Source: Kitasatospora phosalacinea (GTDB taxonomy: Bacteria; Actinomycetota; Actinomycetes; Streptomycetales; Streptomycetaceae). From it: a stretch of DNA of 64,000 nucleotides. The stretch is from the NCBI RefSeq assembly GCF_000717185.1, contig NZ_JNYE01000032.1, positions 16,528-80,527 on the forward strand, written 5' to 3'. Made by a program: the position numbers and the translations under genes. The notes beneath the pieces were generated by a model, which saw nothing but the letters and a program-made list of their open reading frames with translations, was not told the DNA's origin and searched no databases. Positions 49,934 to 57,971 of this stretch are shown here, one piece after another. Each line of letters starts with the position of its first letter. The stretch's first letter is position 1.

Positions 49934-50947
49934 TCAGGCGGTCCGCGGGGCCGTCAGCGTGGAGCCGCGCACCACCAGCTCCGGATCGAAGACCACCTGC
50001 CGGTGCCGGTGCGCACCGCCGCCGGTCTCCTGGGCGAGCAGCTCCACCGCCGTGCGCCCCACCGCCTCGGCGGGCTGGCGCACCGAGGTCAGCGGCACCG
50101 CGGCCGCGGCGGCGAACTCGATGTCGTCGTACCCGACGATCGCCAGGTCCTCGGGCACCCGCAGGCCCGCCGCGAACGCGGCCTGCAGGACGCCCAGGGC
50201 CAGCAGGTCGTTCGCGCAGAAGACGGCAGTCGGCCGCGGCAGCAGGCCCAGCAGGCGGGCGCCCGCGTCCCGCCCGGCGGCCACGTCCAGGCCCGCCACC
50301 TCCAGGTCCACCAGCTCGGCGCCGCTGCCCTCCAGCGCCGCCAGCGCGCCGGAGCGCCGGTCGGCGACCTGCTGCAGGCGGTGGCGGCCGCCCGCGAACG
50401 CGATCCGCCGGTGGCCGCCCGCCAGCAGGTGCGCGGCCGCCAGCGAGCCGCCCTTGACGTCGTCCACCGACACCGAGCAGGCGTCGATCCCCGGAGCGAG
50501 GCGGTCGACCAGGACGAACGGCACGTCGTGGCGCCGCAGCGCCGCGGCCCCCGAACCCTCCGCGTCGGCCGGGGTCAGCAGCACCCCCCGCACCCGCTGC
50601 TCGGCGAACAGCGCCAGGTAGTCCGCCTCGTCGGCCGGCCGCTGCGCGCTGTTGCAGACCATCACGCCCAGGCCCTGGGCCCGGGCGGCCTGCTCCGCGC
50701 CCCGGGCGACCGAGACGAAGAACGGGTTGCCCAGGTCGAGGACCAGCAGGCCGATGATCCGGCTGCTCCCGGAGCGCAACTGGCGCGCCGACTCGCTGCG
50801 CACGTAGCCGAGTTGCTCGATCGCGGCCTGGACCCGGGCCCGGGTCTCCTCGCCGACCACCTCCGGCCGGTTGATCACGTTGGAGACCGTGCCCACCGAC
50901 ACCCCGGCCGCCCGGGCCACGTCCTTGATCCCTGCCGCGTTGCCCAT
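49934..50947 (-). CDS. LacI-family regulator B, probable rhamnose-operon repressor
   Basis: 337 residues from ATG 50947, with GGAGAC about 10 bases upstream; a longer frame from 51073 is not protein-like. Helix-turn-helix: AAGIKDVARAAGVSVGTVSN and INRPEVVGEETRARVQAAI, hinge LGYVRSESARQLRSGSSR. Effector domain: IIGLLVLDLGNPFFVSVARG, PTAVFCANDLLALGVLQAAF, DLAIVGYDDIEFAAAAAVPL. It is divergent from the rhamnose isomerase gene, with two palindromes between them, which makes it the natural local regulator of that operon. Confidence 0.93.
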   Translation of the reverse strand: MGNAAGIKDVARAAGVSVGTVSNVINRPEVVGEETRARVQAAIEQLGYVRSESARQLRSGSSRIIGLLVLDLGNPFFVSVARGAEQAARAQGLGVMVCNSAQRPADEADYLALFAEQRVRGVLLTPADAEGSGAAALRRHDVPFVLVDRLAPGIDACSVSVDDVKGGSLAAAHLLAGGHRRIAFAGGRHRLQQVADRRSGALAALEGSGAELVDLEVAGLDVAAGRDAGARLLGLLPRPTAVFCANDLLALGVLQAAFAAGLRVPEDLAIVGYDDIEFAAAAAVPLTSVRQPAEAVGRTAVELLAQETGGGAHRHRQVVFDPELVVRGSTLTAPRTA

Positions 50948-50972
50948 GCCCGTGCCCGTCTCCGTTCCGCAT

Positions 50973-50984
50973 TGAAAAGTTTCA
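50973..50984. promoter_or_regulatory. Operator-like palindrome TGAAAAGTTTCA
   Basis: Arms TGAAA and TTTCA around AG, 26-37 bases upstream of the LacI-B start. It resembles the TTGAA...TTCAA motif of the divergent promoter and may serve autoregulation. Confidence 0.5.
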
Positions 50985-51025
50985 CCGCTGTGCTCGCTGG
51001 ACGGTTGCCAGATTACGGCAGCGGC

Positions 51026-51073
51026 TTGACGGTTTCGCGCCGTTCGACCTACGGTCTGCTTGAAACGATTCAA
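51026..51073 (+). promoter_or_regulatory. Promoter and operator of the rhamnose operon
   Basis: TTGACG (51026-51031) and TACGGT (51050-51055) are 18 bases apart. The palindrome TTGAAACGATTCAA follows at 51060-51073, with a central CG typical of LacI sites and one mismatched pair. It covers the expected transcription start, so repressor binding would block initiation. Confidence 0.6.
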
Positions 51074-51105
51074 GTCGAACGATCGACGTGGTGAGAGGTG
51101 CTCCG

Positions 51106-52272
51106 GTGACCGACCGATCTGCCGTGAAGGACGCCCTGCGGGCCCAGCGCATCGAGACGCCCTCCTGGGGCTACGGGAACTCGGGCACCCGCTTCAAGGT
51201 CTTCGCCCAGCCCGGCGTGCCGCGCGACCCGTACGAGAAGCTCGCCGACGCCGCCCAGGTGCACGCCGCCACCGGCGCCGCCCCGAAGGTCTCGCTGCAC
51301 ATCCCCTGGGACAAGGTGGAGGATTACGCCGCGCTGTCCGCCCACGCCCGCGGCCTCGGGCTGGAGATCGGTGCGATCAACGCCAACGTCTTCCAGGACG
51401 ACGACTACAAGCTCGGCTCCGTCACCAACCCGGATGCGCGGGTGCGCCGCAAGGCGGTCGACCACCTGCTGGAGTGCGTCGACGTCATGGACGCCACCGG
51501 CTCGCGCGACTTGAAGCTGTGGTTCTCCGACGGCACCAACTACCCCGGCCAGGACGACGTTTCGGCCCGCCAGGGCCGTCTGGCCGACGCGCTCGCCGAG
51601 GTGTACGAGCGGCTCGGCGACGGCCAGCGGATCCTGCTGGAGTACAAGCTGTTCGAGCCCGCCTTCTACACCATGGACGTCCCGGACTGGGGCACCGCGT
51701 ACGCGCACTGCCTGCGGCTGGGCCCGAAGGCGACGGTGGTGGTCGACACCGGCCACCACGCGCCGGGCACCAACATCGAGTTCATCGTCGCGTTCCTGCT
51801 GCGCGAGGGGAAGCTCGGCGGCTTCGACTTCAACTCCCGCTTCTACGCGGACGACGACCTGATGGCCGGTGCGGCCGACCCGTTCCAGCTGTTCCGGATC
51901 ATGCACGAGGTGGTCAAGAACGGCGGCCTCGCACCGGAGACCGGCGTGGCGTTCATGCTCGACCAGTGCCACAACATCGAGGCGAAGATCCCCGCGGTCA
52001 TCCGCTCGGTGATGAACGTCCAGGAGGCCACCGCCAAGGCCCTGCTGGTGGACACCGGCGCCCTGACGGCCGCCCAGGACACCGGTGACGTGCTCGCCGC
52101 CAACGAGGTGCTGATGGACGCCTACGGCACCGACGTCCGCCCGCTGCTGGCCGAGGTGCGCGCCGAGGCCGGGCTCGACCCGAACCCGCTGGCCGCCTAC
52201 CGGGCCAGCGGATGGGCCGACAGGACCGCCGCCGACCGGGTCGGCGGCCACCAGGCCGGCTGGGGCGCCTGA
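51106..52272 (+). CDS. rhaI: L-rhamnose isomerase
   Basis: 388 residues from GTG 51106, with GAGAGGTG 8 bases upstream; GTG 51088 is in frame but has no such site. Conserved segments: WGYGNSGTRFKVFAQPGVPR, VSLHIPWDK, EIGAINANVFQDDDYKLGS, ILLEYKLFEPAFYTMDVPDW, VVVDTGHHAPGTNIEFIVA and GGFDFNSRFYADDDLMAGA. The Glu, Asp and His residues in these strands bind the two metal ions. It matches the Pseudomonas-type rhamnose isomerase (cytoplasmic). It converts L-rhamnose to L-rhamnulose, the first step of the pathway completed by the next two genes. Confidence 0.95.
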   Translation: MTDRSAVKDALRAQRIETPSWGYGNSGTRFKVFAQPGVPRDPYEKLADAAQVHAATGAAPKVSLHIPWDKVEDYAALSAHARGLGLEIGAINANVFQDDDYKLGSVTNPDARVRRKAVDHLLECVDVMDATGSRDLKLWFSDGTNYPGQDDVSARQGRLADALAEVYERLGDGQRILLEYKLFEPAFYTMDVPDWGTAYAHCLRLGPKATVVVDTGHHAPGTNIEFIVAFLLREGKLGGFDFNSRFYADDDLMAGAADPFQLFRIMHEVVKNGGLAPETGVAFMLDQCHNIEAKIPAVIRSVMNVQEATAKALLVDTGALTAAQDTGDVLAANEVLMDAYGTDVRPLLAEVRAEAGLDPNPLAAYRASGWADRTAADRVGGHQAGWGA

Positions 52273-52284
52273 CCCACCGGCAGC

Positions 52285-52324
52285 GCGGGCCGGTCCGCAC
52301 CGGCGCACCCACGGACCGGCCCGC
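52285..52324 (+). terminator. 13-bp perfect hairpin between the isomerase and aldolase genes
   Basis: Arms at 52285-52297 (GCGGGCCGGTCCG) and 52312-52324 are exact complements with a 14-base loop. It lies inside the rhamnose operon, 13 bases after the isomerase stop, so it may attenuate transcription or stabilise the upstream mRNA. Confidence 0.6.
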
Positions 52325-52380
52325 CACACCCCGTGAGCGCCACCGCCCCTCCGTCCAGACGTAAGGAAGCCCCTCCCGCC

Positions 52381-54420
52381 ATGGCCCTGCACCCCGAAGT
52401 CGCCGCCCTCCTCGCCCGCTCCAACCGGCTCGGCGCCGACCCGCGCACCACCAACTACGCCGGCGGCAACACCTCCGCCAAGGGCACCGACACCGACCCC
52501 GCCACCGGCCGCGACGTCGAACTGCTCTGGGTCAAGGGCTCCGGCGGCGACCTGGGCACCCTGACCGCCCCCGGTCTGGCGGCGCTGCGCCTGGACCGGC
52601 TGCGCTCCCTCGTCGACGTCTACCCGGGCGTGGAGCGCGAGGACGAGATGGTCGCCGCGTTCGACCACTGCCTGCACGGGCGCGGCGGCGCGGCCCCGTC
52701 CATCGACACCGCCATGCACGGCCTGGTGGACGCCGCGCACGTCGACCACCTGCACCCCGACTCCGGCATCGCGCTGGCCTGCGCCGCCGACGGAGAGAAG
52801 CTCACCGCCGAGTGCTTCGGCGAGCGCGTGGTGTGGGTGCCCTGGCGCCGCCCCGGCTTCCAGCTCGGCCTGGACATCGCCGCCGTCAAGGAAGCCAACC
52901 CGCAGGCGATCGGCTGCATCCTCGGCGGCCACGGCATCACCGCCTGGGGCGAGAGCAGCGAGGAGTGCGAGGCCAACGCGCTGCACATCATCCGCACCGC
53001 GGAGCGGTTCCTCGCCGAGCGCGGCAAGGCCGAGCCGTTCGGCCCGCTGCTGGACGGGTACGGGCCGCTGCCGCAGGCGCAGCGGCGCGAGCGGGCCGCC
53101 GCGTTGGCCCCGCTGATCCGCGGCCTGGCCTCCACCGACCACCCGCAGGTCGGCCACTTCACCGACAGCGCCGAGGTGCTGGACTTCCTGGCCCGCGCCG
53201 AGCACCCGCGGCTGGCCGCGCTCGGCACCTCCTGCCCCGACCACTTCCTGCGCACCAAGGTCGCCCCGCTGGTCCTCGACCTGCCCGCGACCGCCACCCC
53301 CGACGAGGTGGCCGCGCGGCTGCGCGAGCTGCACCAGAACTACCGCACGGACTACCGCGCCTACTACGACCGGCACGCCAGCGCCGACTCCCCGGCGATC
53401 CGCGGCGCCGACCCGGCGATCGTCCTCGTCCCCGGCGTGGGCATGTTCTCCTTCGGCAAGGACAAGCAGACCGCCCGCGTGGCGGGCGAGTTCTACCTCA
53501 ACGCGATCAACGTGATGCGCGGCGCCGAGGCCGTCTCCAGCTACGCCCCCATCGAGGAGGCGGAGAAGTTCCGGATCGAGTACTGGGCCTTGGAGGAGGC
53601 CAAGCTGCAGCGGATGCCCGCCCCGAAGCCGCTGGCGACCCGCATCGCGCTGGTCACCGGCGCGGGCTCCGGCATCGGCCGGGCGATCGCCGAGCGGCTG
53701 GTCGCCGAGGGCGCCTGCGTGGTGGTCGCCGACCTGAACGCCGAGAACGCGGCGGCCGTCGCCGAGGAACTGGGCGGCCCCGACAAGGCGGTGGCCGTCA
53801 CCGTCGACGTCACCAGCGAGGAGCAGATCGCCCAGGCGTTCCGGGCCGCGGCGCTGGCCTTCGGCGGCGTCGACCTGGTGGTGAACAACGCGGGCATCTC
53901 CATCTCCAAGCCGCTGCTGGAGACCACCGCCCGCGACTGGGACCTGCAGCACGACATCATGGCCCGCGGCTCCTTCCTGGTCTCCCGCGAGGCCGCCCGC
54001 ACCATGATCGAGCAGGGACTGGGCGGCGACATCGTCTACATCGCCTCCAAGAACGCCGTCTTCGCCGGACCGAACAACATCGCCTACTCCGCGACCAAGG
54101 CCGACCAGGCCCACCAGGTCCGCCTGCTGGCCGCCGAACTCGGCGAGCACGGCATCCGCGTCAACGGCGTCAACCCCGACGGGGTGGTGCGCGGCTCCGG
54201 GATCTTCGCGGGCGGCTGGGGCGCGCAGCGCGCCGCCACCTACGGCATCGCGGAGGACAAGCTCGGCGAGTTCTACGCCCAGCGCACCCTCCTCAAGCGC
54301 GAGGTGCTGCCCGAACACGTCGCCGCCGCGGTCCTCGCCCTCACCGGCGGCGACCTCACCCACACCACCGGCCTGCACGTCCCCGTCGACGCGGGCGTCG
54401 CCGCAGCCTTCCTGCGCTGA
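52381..54420 (+). CDS. rhaE: Bifunctional rhamnulose-1-phosphate aldolase / short-chain dehydrogenase
   Basis: 679 residues from ATG 52381 (AAGGAAG about 11 bases upstream). Residues about 1-400 are a class II aldolase domain: GGNTSAKG, VKGSGGDLG, zinc-binding His in DAAHVDHLHPDSGIALA and GGHGITAWGESSEECEANAL. Residues about 420-679 are a short-chain dehydrogenase: ALVTGAGSGIGRAIAERL, VVNNAGISISKPLLETT, and catalytic Tyr/Lys in IAYSATKADQAHQVRLL. It cleaves rhamnulose 1-phosphate to dihydroxyacetone phosphate and lactaldehyde and oxidises the latter to lactate. This fusion is known from Bacillus and actinobacteria. Confidence 0.93.
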   Translation: MALHPEVAALLARSNRLGADPRTTNYAGGNTSAKGTDTDPATGRDVELLWVKGSGGDLGTLTAPGLAALRLDRLRSLVDVYPGVEREDEMVAAFDHCLHGRGGAAPSIDTAMHGLVDAAHVDHLHPDSGIALACAADGEKLTAECFGERVVWVPWRRPGFQLGLDIAAVKEANPQAIGCILGGHGITAWGESSEECEANALHIIRTAERFLAERGKAEPFGPLLDGYGPLPQAQRRERAAALAPLIRGLASTDHPQVGHFTDSAEVLDFLARAEHPRLAALGTSCPDHFLRTKVAPLVLDLPATATPDEVAARLRELHQNYRTDYRAYYDRHASADSPAIRGADPAIVLVPGVGMFSFGKDKQTARVAGEFYLNAINVMRGAEAVSSYAPIEEAEKFRIEYWALEEAKLQRMPAPKPLATRIALVTGAGSGIGRAIAERLVAEGACVVVADLNAENAAAVAEELGGPDKAVAVTVDVTSEEQIAQAFRAAALAFGGVDLVVNNAGISISKPLLETTARDWDLQHDIMARGSFLVSREAARTMIEQGLGGDIVYIASKNAVFAGPNNIAYSATKADQAHQVRLLAAELGEHGIRVNGVNPDGVVRGSGIFAGGWGAQRAATYGIAEDKLGEFYAQRTLLKREVLPEHVAAAVLALTGGDLTHTTGLHVPVDAGVAAAFLR

Positions 54421-54433
54421 CCCGCCACCAGCC

Positions 54434-54473
54434 GCGGTGCGGGCCGCGTACTCCTCTTCGCGGCCCGCACCGC
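54434..54473 (+). terminator. 15-bp perfect hairpin between the aldolase and kinase genes
   Basis: Arms at 54434-54448 (GCGGTGCGGGCCGCG) and 54459-54473 are exact complements; loop TACTCCTCTT. It lies between two genes needed for one pathway, so partial termination or mRNA processing is more likely than complete termination. Confidence 0.65.
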
Positions 54474-54479
54474 CTCCCC

Positions 54480-54532
54480 GCACCACCCCGCCACCGCCGT
54501 CGCACCACCCCGCCACCGCCGTCGCACCACCG
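54480..54532. repeat. 22-bp tandem repeat before the rhamnulokinase gene
   Basis: Two exact copies, 54480-54501 and 54502-54523, each beginning GCACCACCCCGCCACCGCC, and a third partial copy that runs into the ribosome-binding site GAGGACA. Confidence 0.9.
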
Positions 54533-54545
54533 AGGACACACCGCC

Positions 54546-56021
54546 GTGAAGCCCCACGCCCCCCACGCCCCGACCGCCTTCGCCGCGGCGGACCTCGGCG
54601 CCACCAGCGGCCGGGTCGTCGTCGGCCGGGTCGGCCGCGACAGCCTCGACCTCACCGAGACCCACCGCTTCGACAACACCCCCGCCCAGCTCCCCGACGG
54701 CCTGCACTGGAACGCCCTCGGCCTCCACCAGGGCGTCCTCGACGGGCTGCGCGAAGCCGCCGCCCGCTTCGACGTCGCCTCCGTCGGCATCGACAGCTGG
54801 GCCGTCGACTACGGACTCCTCGACGCCGACGGCGCCCTGATCGGCAACCCCTTCCACTACCGCGACCCGCGCGGCGCCGCCGTCGTCGAAGACGTCTGGC
54901 GCCGCGTCCCCGCCCGCGACCTGTACCGCATCACCGGCCTCCAGCACCTGCCGTTCAACACGGTCTTCCAACTCGCCGCCGAGAAGAACCTCGACCGGGC
55001 CCGCACCCTGCTGCTGATCCCCGACCTGCTCACCCACTGGCTCACCGGCACCGTCGGCACCGAGGCCACCAACGCCTCCACCACCGGCCTGTACGACGCC
55101 CGCACCGGCACCTGGTCCACCCCGATCCTCGCCGCCCTCGGCCTCGACGCCGCCGTCCTGGCCCCGCTGCGCCGCCCCGGCGACCACACCGGCACCCTCC
55201 TGCCGCACGTCGCCGCCGCCACCGGCCTGCGCCCCGGCACCCCCCTCGTCGCCGTCGCCTCCCACGACACCGCCTCCGCCGTCGCCGCCGTCCCCGCCAC
55301 CACCGCCGACTTCGCCTACATCTCCTGCGGCACCTGGTCGCTGGCCGGACTGGAACTCGACAAGCCGGTGCTCACCGACGCCTCCCGCGCCGCCAACTTC
55401 ACCAACGAACTCGGCACCGACCACACCGTCCGCTACCTGCGCAACGTCATGGGCCTGTGGCTGCTCAGCGAGAGCCAGCGCACCTGGCGCTCCCGCGGCC
55501 GCAGCCACCAGCTGCCCGAGCTGCTCGAACGCGCCGCCGCCGCCCGCCCGTTCGCCGCGCTCGTCAACCCCGACGCCCCCGAGTTCCTCGCCCCCGGCGA
55601 CCTGCCCGCCCGCCTCGCCGAGCACTGCGCCCGCACCGGCCAGCACCTGGCGCCCGACGACCAGGGCGCCGTCGTCCGCTGCATCCTGGAGAGCCTCGCC
55701 CTCGCCCACCGCCACACCCTGCGGCAGGCCGCCGAACTGACCGGTCGGCCCGTCCGCACCGTCCACCTCGTCGGCGGCGGCAGCCGCAACGCCCTGCTCT
55801 GCCAGTTCACCGCCGACGCCACCGGCCTGCCCGTCGTCGCCGGTCCCACCGAGGCCACCGCCATCGGCAACATCCTCGTCCAGGCCCGCACCCACGGCCT
55901 GGTCGCCGACCGCAGCGCCATGCGCCGCCTGGTCGCCCGTACCCAGCACCTCAAGCGCTACGAACCCAGCGGCGACACGCGCGCCTGGGACTCCGCCGCC
56001 GCCCGCGTCGGCCTGAGCTGA
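54546..56021 (+). CDS. rhaB: Rhamnulokinase (FGGY family)
   Basis: 491 residues from GTG 54546, with GAGGACA 9 bases upstream. ATP-binding start: FAAADLGATSGRVVVGRV. Sugar site: VGIDSWAVDYGLLDADG with the catalytic Asp. Other conserved parts: NPFHYRDPR, LPFNTVFQL, LLLIPDLLTHWLTG, TNASTTGLYD, YISCGTWSLAGLEL, NVMGLWLLSESQRTW and HLVGGGSRNALLCQFTADAT. It phosphorylates L-rhamnulose at O1 with ATP. Last gene of the rhamnose operon; its 3' end overlaps the convergent MFS gene by 64 bases. Confidence 0.95.
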   Translation: MKPHAPHAPTAFAAADLGATSGRVVVGRVGRDSLDLTETHRFDNTPAQLPDGLHWNALGLHQGVLDGLREAAARFDVASVGIDSWAVDYGLLDADGALIGNPFHYRDPRGAAVVEDVWRRVPARDLYRITGLQHLPFNTVFQLAAEKNLDRARTLLLIPDLLTHWLTGTVGTEATNASTTGLYDARTGTWSTPILAALGLDAAVLAPLRRPGDHTGTLLPHVAAATGLRPGTPLVAVASHDTASAVAAVPATTADFAYISCGTWSLAGLELDKPVLTDASRAANFTNELGTDHTVRYLRNVMGLWLLSESQRTWRSRGRSHQLPELLERAAAARPFAALVNPDAPEFLAPGDLPARLAEHCARTGQHLAPDDQGAVVRCILESLALAHRHTLRQAAELTGRPVRTVHLVGGGSRNALLCQFTADATGLPVVAGPTEATAIGNILVQARTHGLVADRSAMRRLVARTQHLKRYEPSGDTRAWDSAAARVGLS

Positions 56022-57268
56022 ACCGGCAGGGACGGCACCGTCGTGAACTCGTCGCGCCGGGCCCCGCGGAAGCCGTACCAGCCGATCGCCAGGCCCGCGG
56101 CCGACACGGCGGCCAGCCCGCCGTACAGCAGGGAGGGGTCGAATCGCAGCAGCGCCGGGGTGACCAGGGCGAACGCGGCGGCGAGGTAGCGGGCGACGGC
56201 GATGACCGCGCCCTGGGCGGTGGCGCGCAGCAGGGTGGGGAAGGACTCCTGCGCCCAGGTCTTCATGATCCCCTCGAAGGCGAACGCGCCGCCGACCGCG
56301 TTGACCGCCATGGAGAGCGCGAGCGTGGCCAGGGAGAACCCGAACAGCGGCGGGACCAGGTAGCCGCCCGCCAGACAGGCGGCACCGAACACGAAGTAGC
56401 CCGTGCGGCGCGGCGTGCCGGCGATCCGCATGAACCACAGGCCCGCCGCGACGGTGACGGGCAGCACCAGCAGCGACAGCCGCGCACTGACGTCGACCGG
56501 GAGGTGGGCGACGTCGGCCGCGACGTAGGCGCCGAACTGGCCGCTGGTGTTGGCGGCCAGGTTGGTCAGCGCGTAGAAGCCGAGCAGCGCGGCGAACGGG
56601 CGCAGGTACGGGCCGGTGAACAGGGCGCGCGCCGAGGCCGCGGCCGCCCGGGGCGACGCCCGTTCGCGCCTGGCGGCCAGCCAGGCCGGGGACTCCGGCA
56701 GGCGGAGCCGGGCCAGCAGCAGGACCAGCGCGACCGCGCCGACGTGCCCGTAGAGGACCTGGCCGCCCACGCGGCCCCGGTCGCCGACGACGGCGGCGAC
56801 CGTACTGGCGGCCGCGGCGCCCACGCCCCACAGGACGTTGGAGAAGCCGATCAGCGCGGCCCGGTTCCGGTCGGTCGCGGACTCGGCGACCATCGCGAGC
56901 GCCACGGGCAGGTCGGCCCCGGAGCCCAGCCCGAGCACCAGGACGCCGAGCAGCAGCGGGGCGAAGCCGGTGGACAGCACCGTCAGCGCGCACCCGGCCA
57001 CGACCGTCGCCATGGTGGCGGCGAACACGCGGCGGCGGCCGAAGCGGTCGCCGAGGCGCCCGCCCAGCAGGGCGCCGGTGGCGATGGCGGCGGTCAGCGC
57101 GCCGGAGAGCACGCCGATGCGGCCGCCGGTCAGGTGCAGCGGCTCCTGGTAGAGGACCAGGGCGATGCCGGTGGAGACGATCGCCGCGGCGTCCACGTAC
57201 GAGGCCATGCCCGCGACCACGCCCGTGCGCCAGGCGTGCGGGGGCCGTGCGGGAGCGCGGTGGTTCAT
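55958..57268 (-). CDS. MFS transporter
   Basis: 436 residues from ATG 57268, with AGGAG 6 bases upstream. Twelve hydrophobic segments. The loop 2-3 motif GGRLGDRFGRRRVFAAT is the MFS hallmark, and LPESPAWLAARRERASPRAA matches the middle loop of sugar/organic-acid porters. ADLPVALAMVAESATDRNRA fits the same group. It lies downstream of the MarR and gentisate genes on the same strand, although a hairpin separates it, so it may import 3-hydroxybenzoate or gentisate. Its tail overlaps rhaB, so a rhamnose role is also possible. Confidence 0.85.
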   Translation of the reverse strand: MNHRAPARPPHAWRTGVVAGMASYVDAAAIVSTGIALVLYQEPLHLTGGRIGVLSGALTAAIATGALLGGRLGDRFGRRRVFAATMATVVAGCALTVLSTGFAPLLLGVLVLGLGSGADLPVALAMVAESATDRNRAALIGFSNVLWGVGAAAASTVAAVVGDRGRVGGQVLYGHVGAVALVLLLARLRLPESPAWLAARRERASPRAAAASARALFTGPYLRPFAALLGFYALTNLAANTSGQFGAYVAADVAHLPVDVSARLSLLVLPVTVAAGLWFMRIAGTPRRTGYFVFGAACLAGGYLVPPLFGFSLATLALSMAVNAVGGAFAFEGIMKTWAQESFPTLLRATAQGAVIAVARYLAAAFALVTPALLRFDPSLLYGGLAAVSAAGLAIGWYGFRGARRDEFTTVPSLPVQLRPTRAAAESQARVSPLGS

Positions 57269-57348
57269 GAGGGCTCCTGGGGGTTCGCGCCGGTCGGTCG
57301 GGCGCGTGGCGACCTGGGTCGAGCGGCGTCGACGTCACCGGAGCCCGG

Positions 57349-57380
57349 GGGGCCGCTCCCATGGTGCGGGAGCGGGCCCC
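57349..57380 (-). terminator. Hairpin between the MarR and MFS genes
   Basis: GGGGCCGCTCCC and GGGAGCGGGCCCC pair with one bulged base around ATGGTGC. It lies about 50 bases beyond the MarR stop, so the MFS gene may have its own promoter. Confidence 0.55.
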
Positions 57381-57429
57381 GGTCTCCGGGCGCCCGGCGG
57401 TGTGAGGTGCGCCGCTTCGCCTCCGGCCG

Positions 57430-57864
57430 TCAGCCCGCGTCGTCGACGCAGGCGATCTTCCGCAGCAGGTCGATCGCGACGGGCCGCTCGTCGTCCTGGA
57501 GGGAGGCCAGCAGCAGTTCGTTGACGTGTTCGGCGGGCGGGATGAGCTGCTGCAGCAACTGCTCGCCGTCGGCGGTGAGCTCCAGCAGGGTGCGGCGGCG
57601 GTCGGCGCCGTCGCGGACCTGGCTGACGTAGCCCTGGTCGGTGAGGCGCCGGACGATGTTGTTGACGGTGGAGCGGTCCAGGGAGGTCGCGGACGCCACC
57701 GTGCGCTGGTCGTTGCCGGGGATGCGGGCGAGCGCGTTGAGGACGGCGAACTGCTGGGAGGTGACCTCGCGCGAGACGTGCGCGGCCCAGAGCGAGGTGT
57801 GGACCTGTTCCGCGCGGCGGATGAGGTGCCCGACGTAGTGGTCCAGTTCCAGTGAGCGTGTCAA
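57430..57864 (-). CDS. MarR-family regulator of the gentisate cluster
   Basis: 144 residues from TTG 57864, preceded by GAAGGAAAC; no ATG or GTG fits the family start. LELDHYVGHLIRRAEQVHTS is the dimer helix. The winged helix reads TSQQFAVLNALARIPGNDQR, TVASATSLDRSTVNNIVRRL, then the wing DQGYVSQVRDGADRRRTLLE. MarR proteins repress aromatic catabolism until a phenolic ligand binds. Being next to three gentisate genes, it probably controls them, and a perfect-arm palindrome lies before the first of these. Confidence 0.9.
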   Translation of the reverse strand: MTRSLELDHYVGHLIRRAEQVHTSLWAAHVSREVTSQQFAVLNALARIPGNDQRTVASATSLDRSTVNNIVRRLTDQGYVSQVRDGADRRRTLLELTADGEQLLQQLIPPAEHVNELLLASLQDDERPVAIDLLRKIACVDDAG

Positions 57865-57971
57865 GGTGCTGCCGTTTCCTTCGCCGAGGGGTGCCGCGGG
57901 CGCGCGTGGGTGCGACCGGTCGTCGAGTCTACGAGCGCGCGGCACCGCCCCGGCGCGGCGCAGGGCCCGGA

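Noticed and set aside
54273..57362. 1029-codon minus-strand frame across rhaB and the MFS gene
   Set aside because: It is antisense to rhaB and out of frame with the MFS protein, with no motif.
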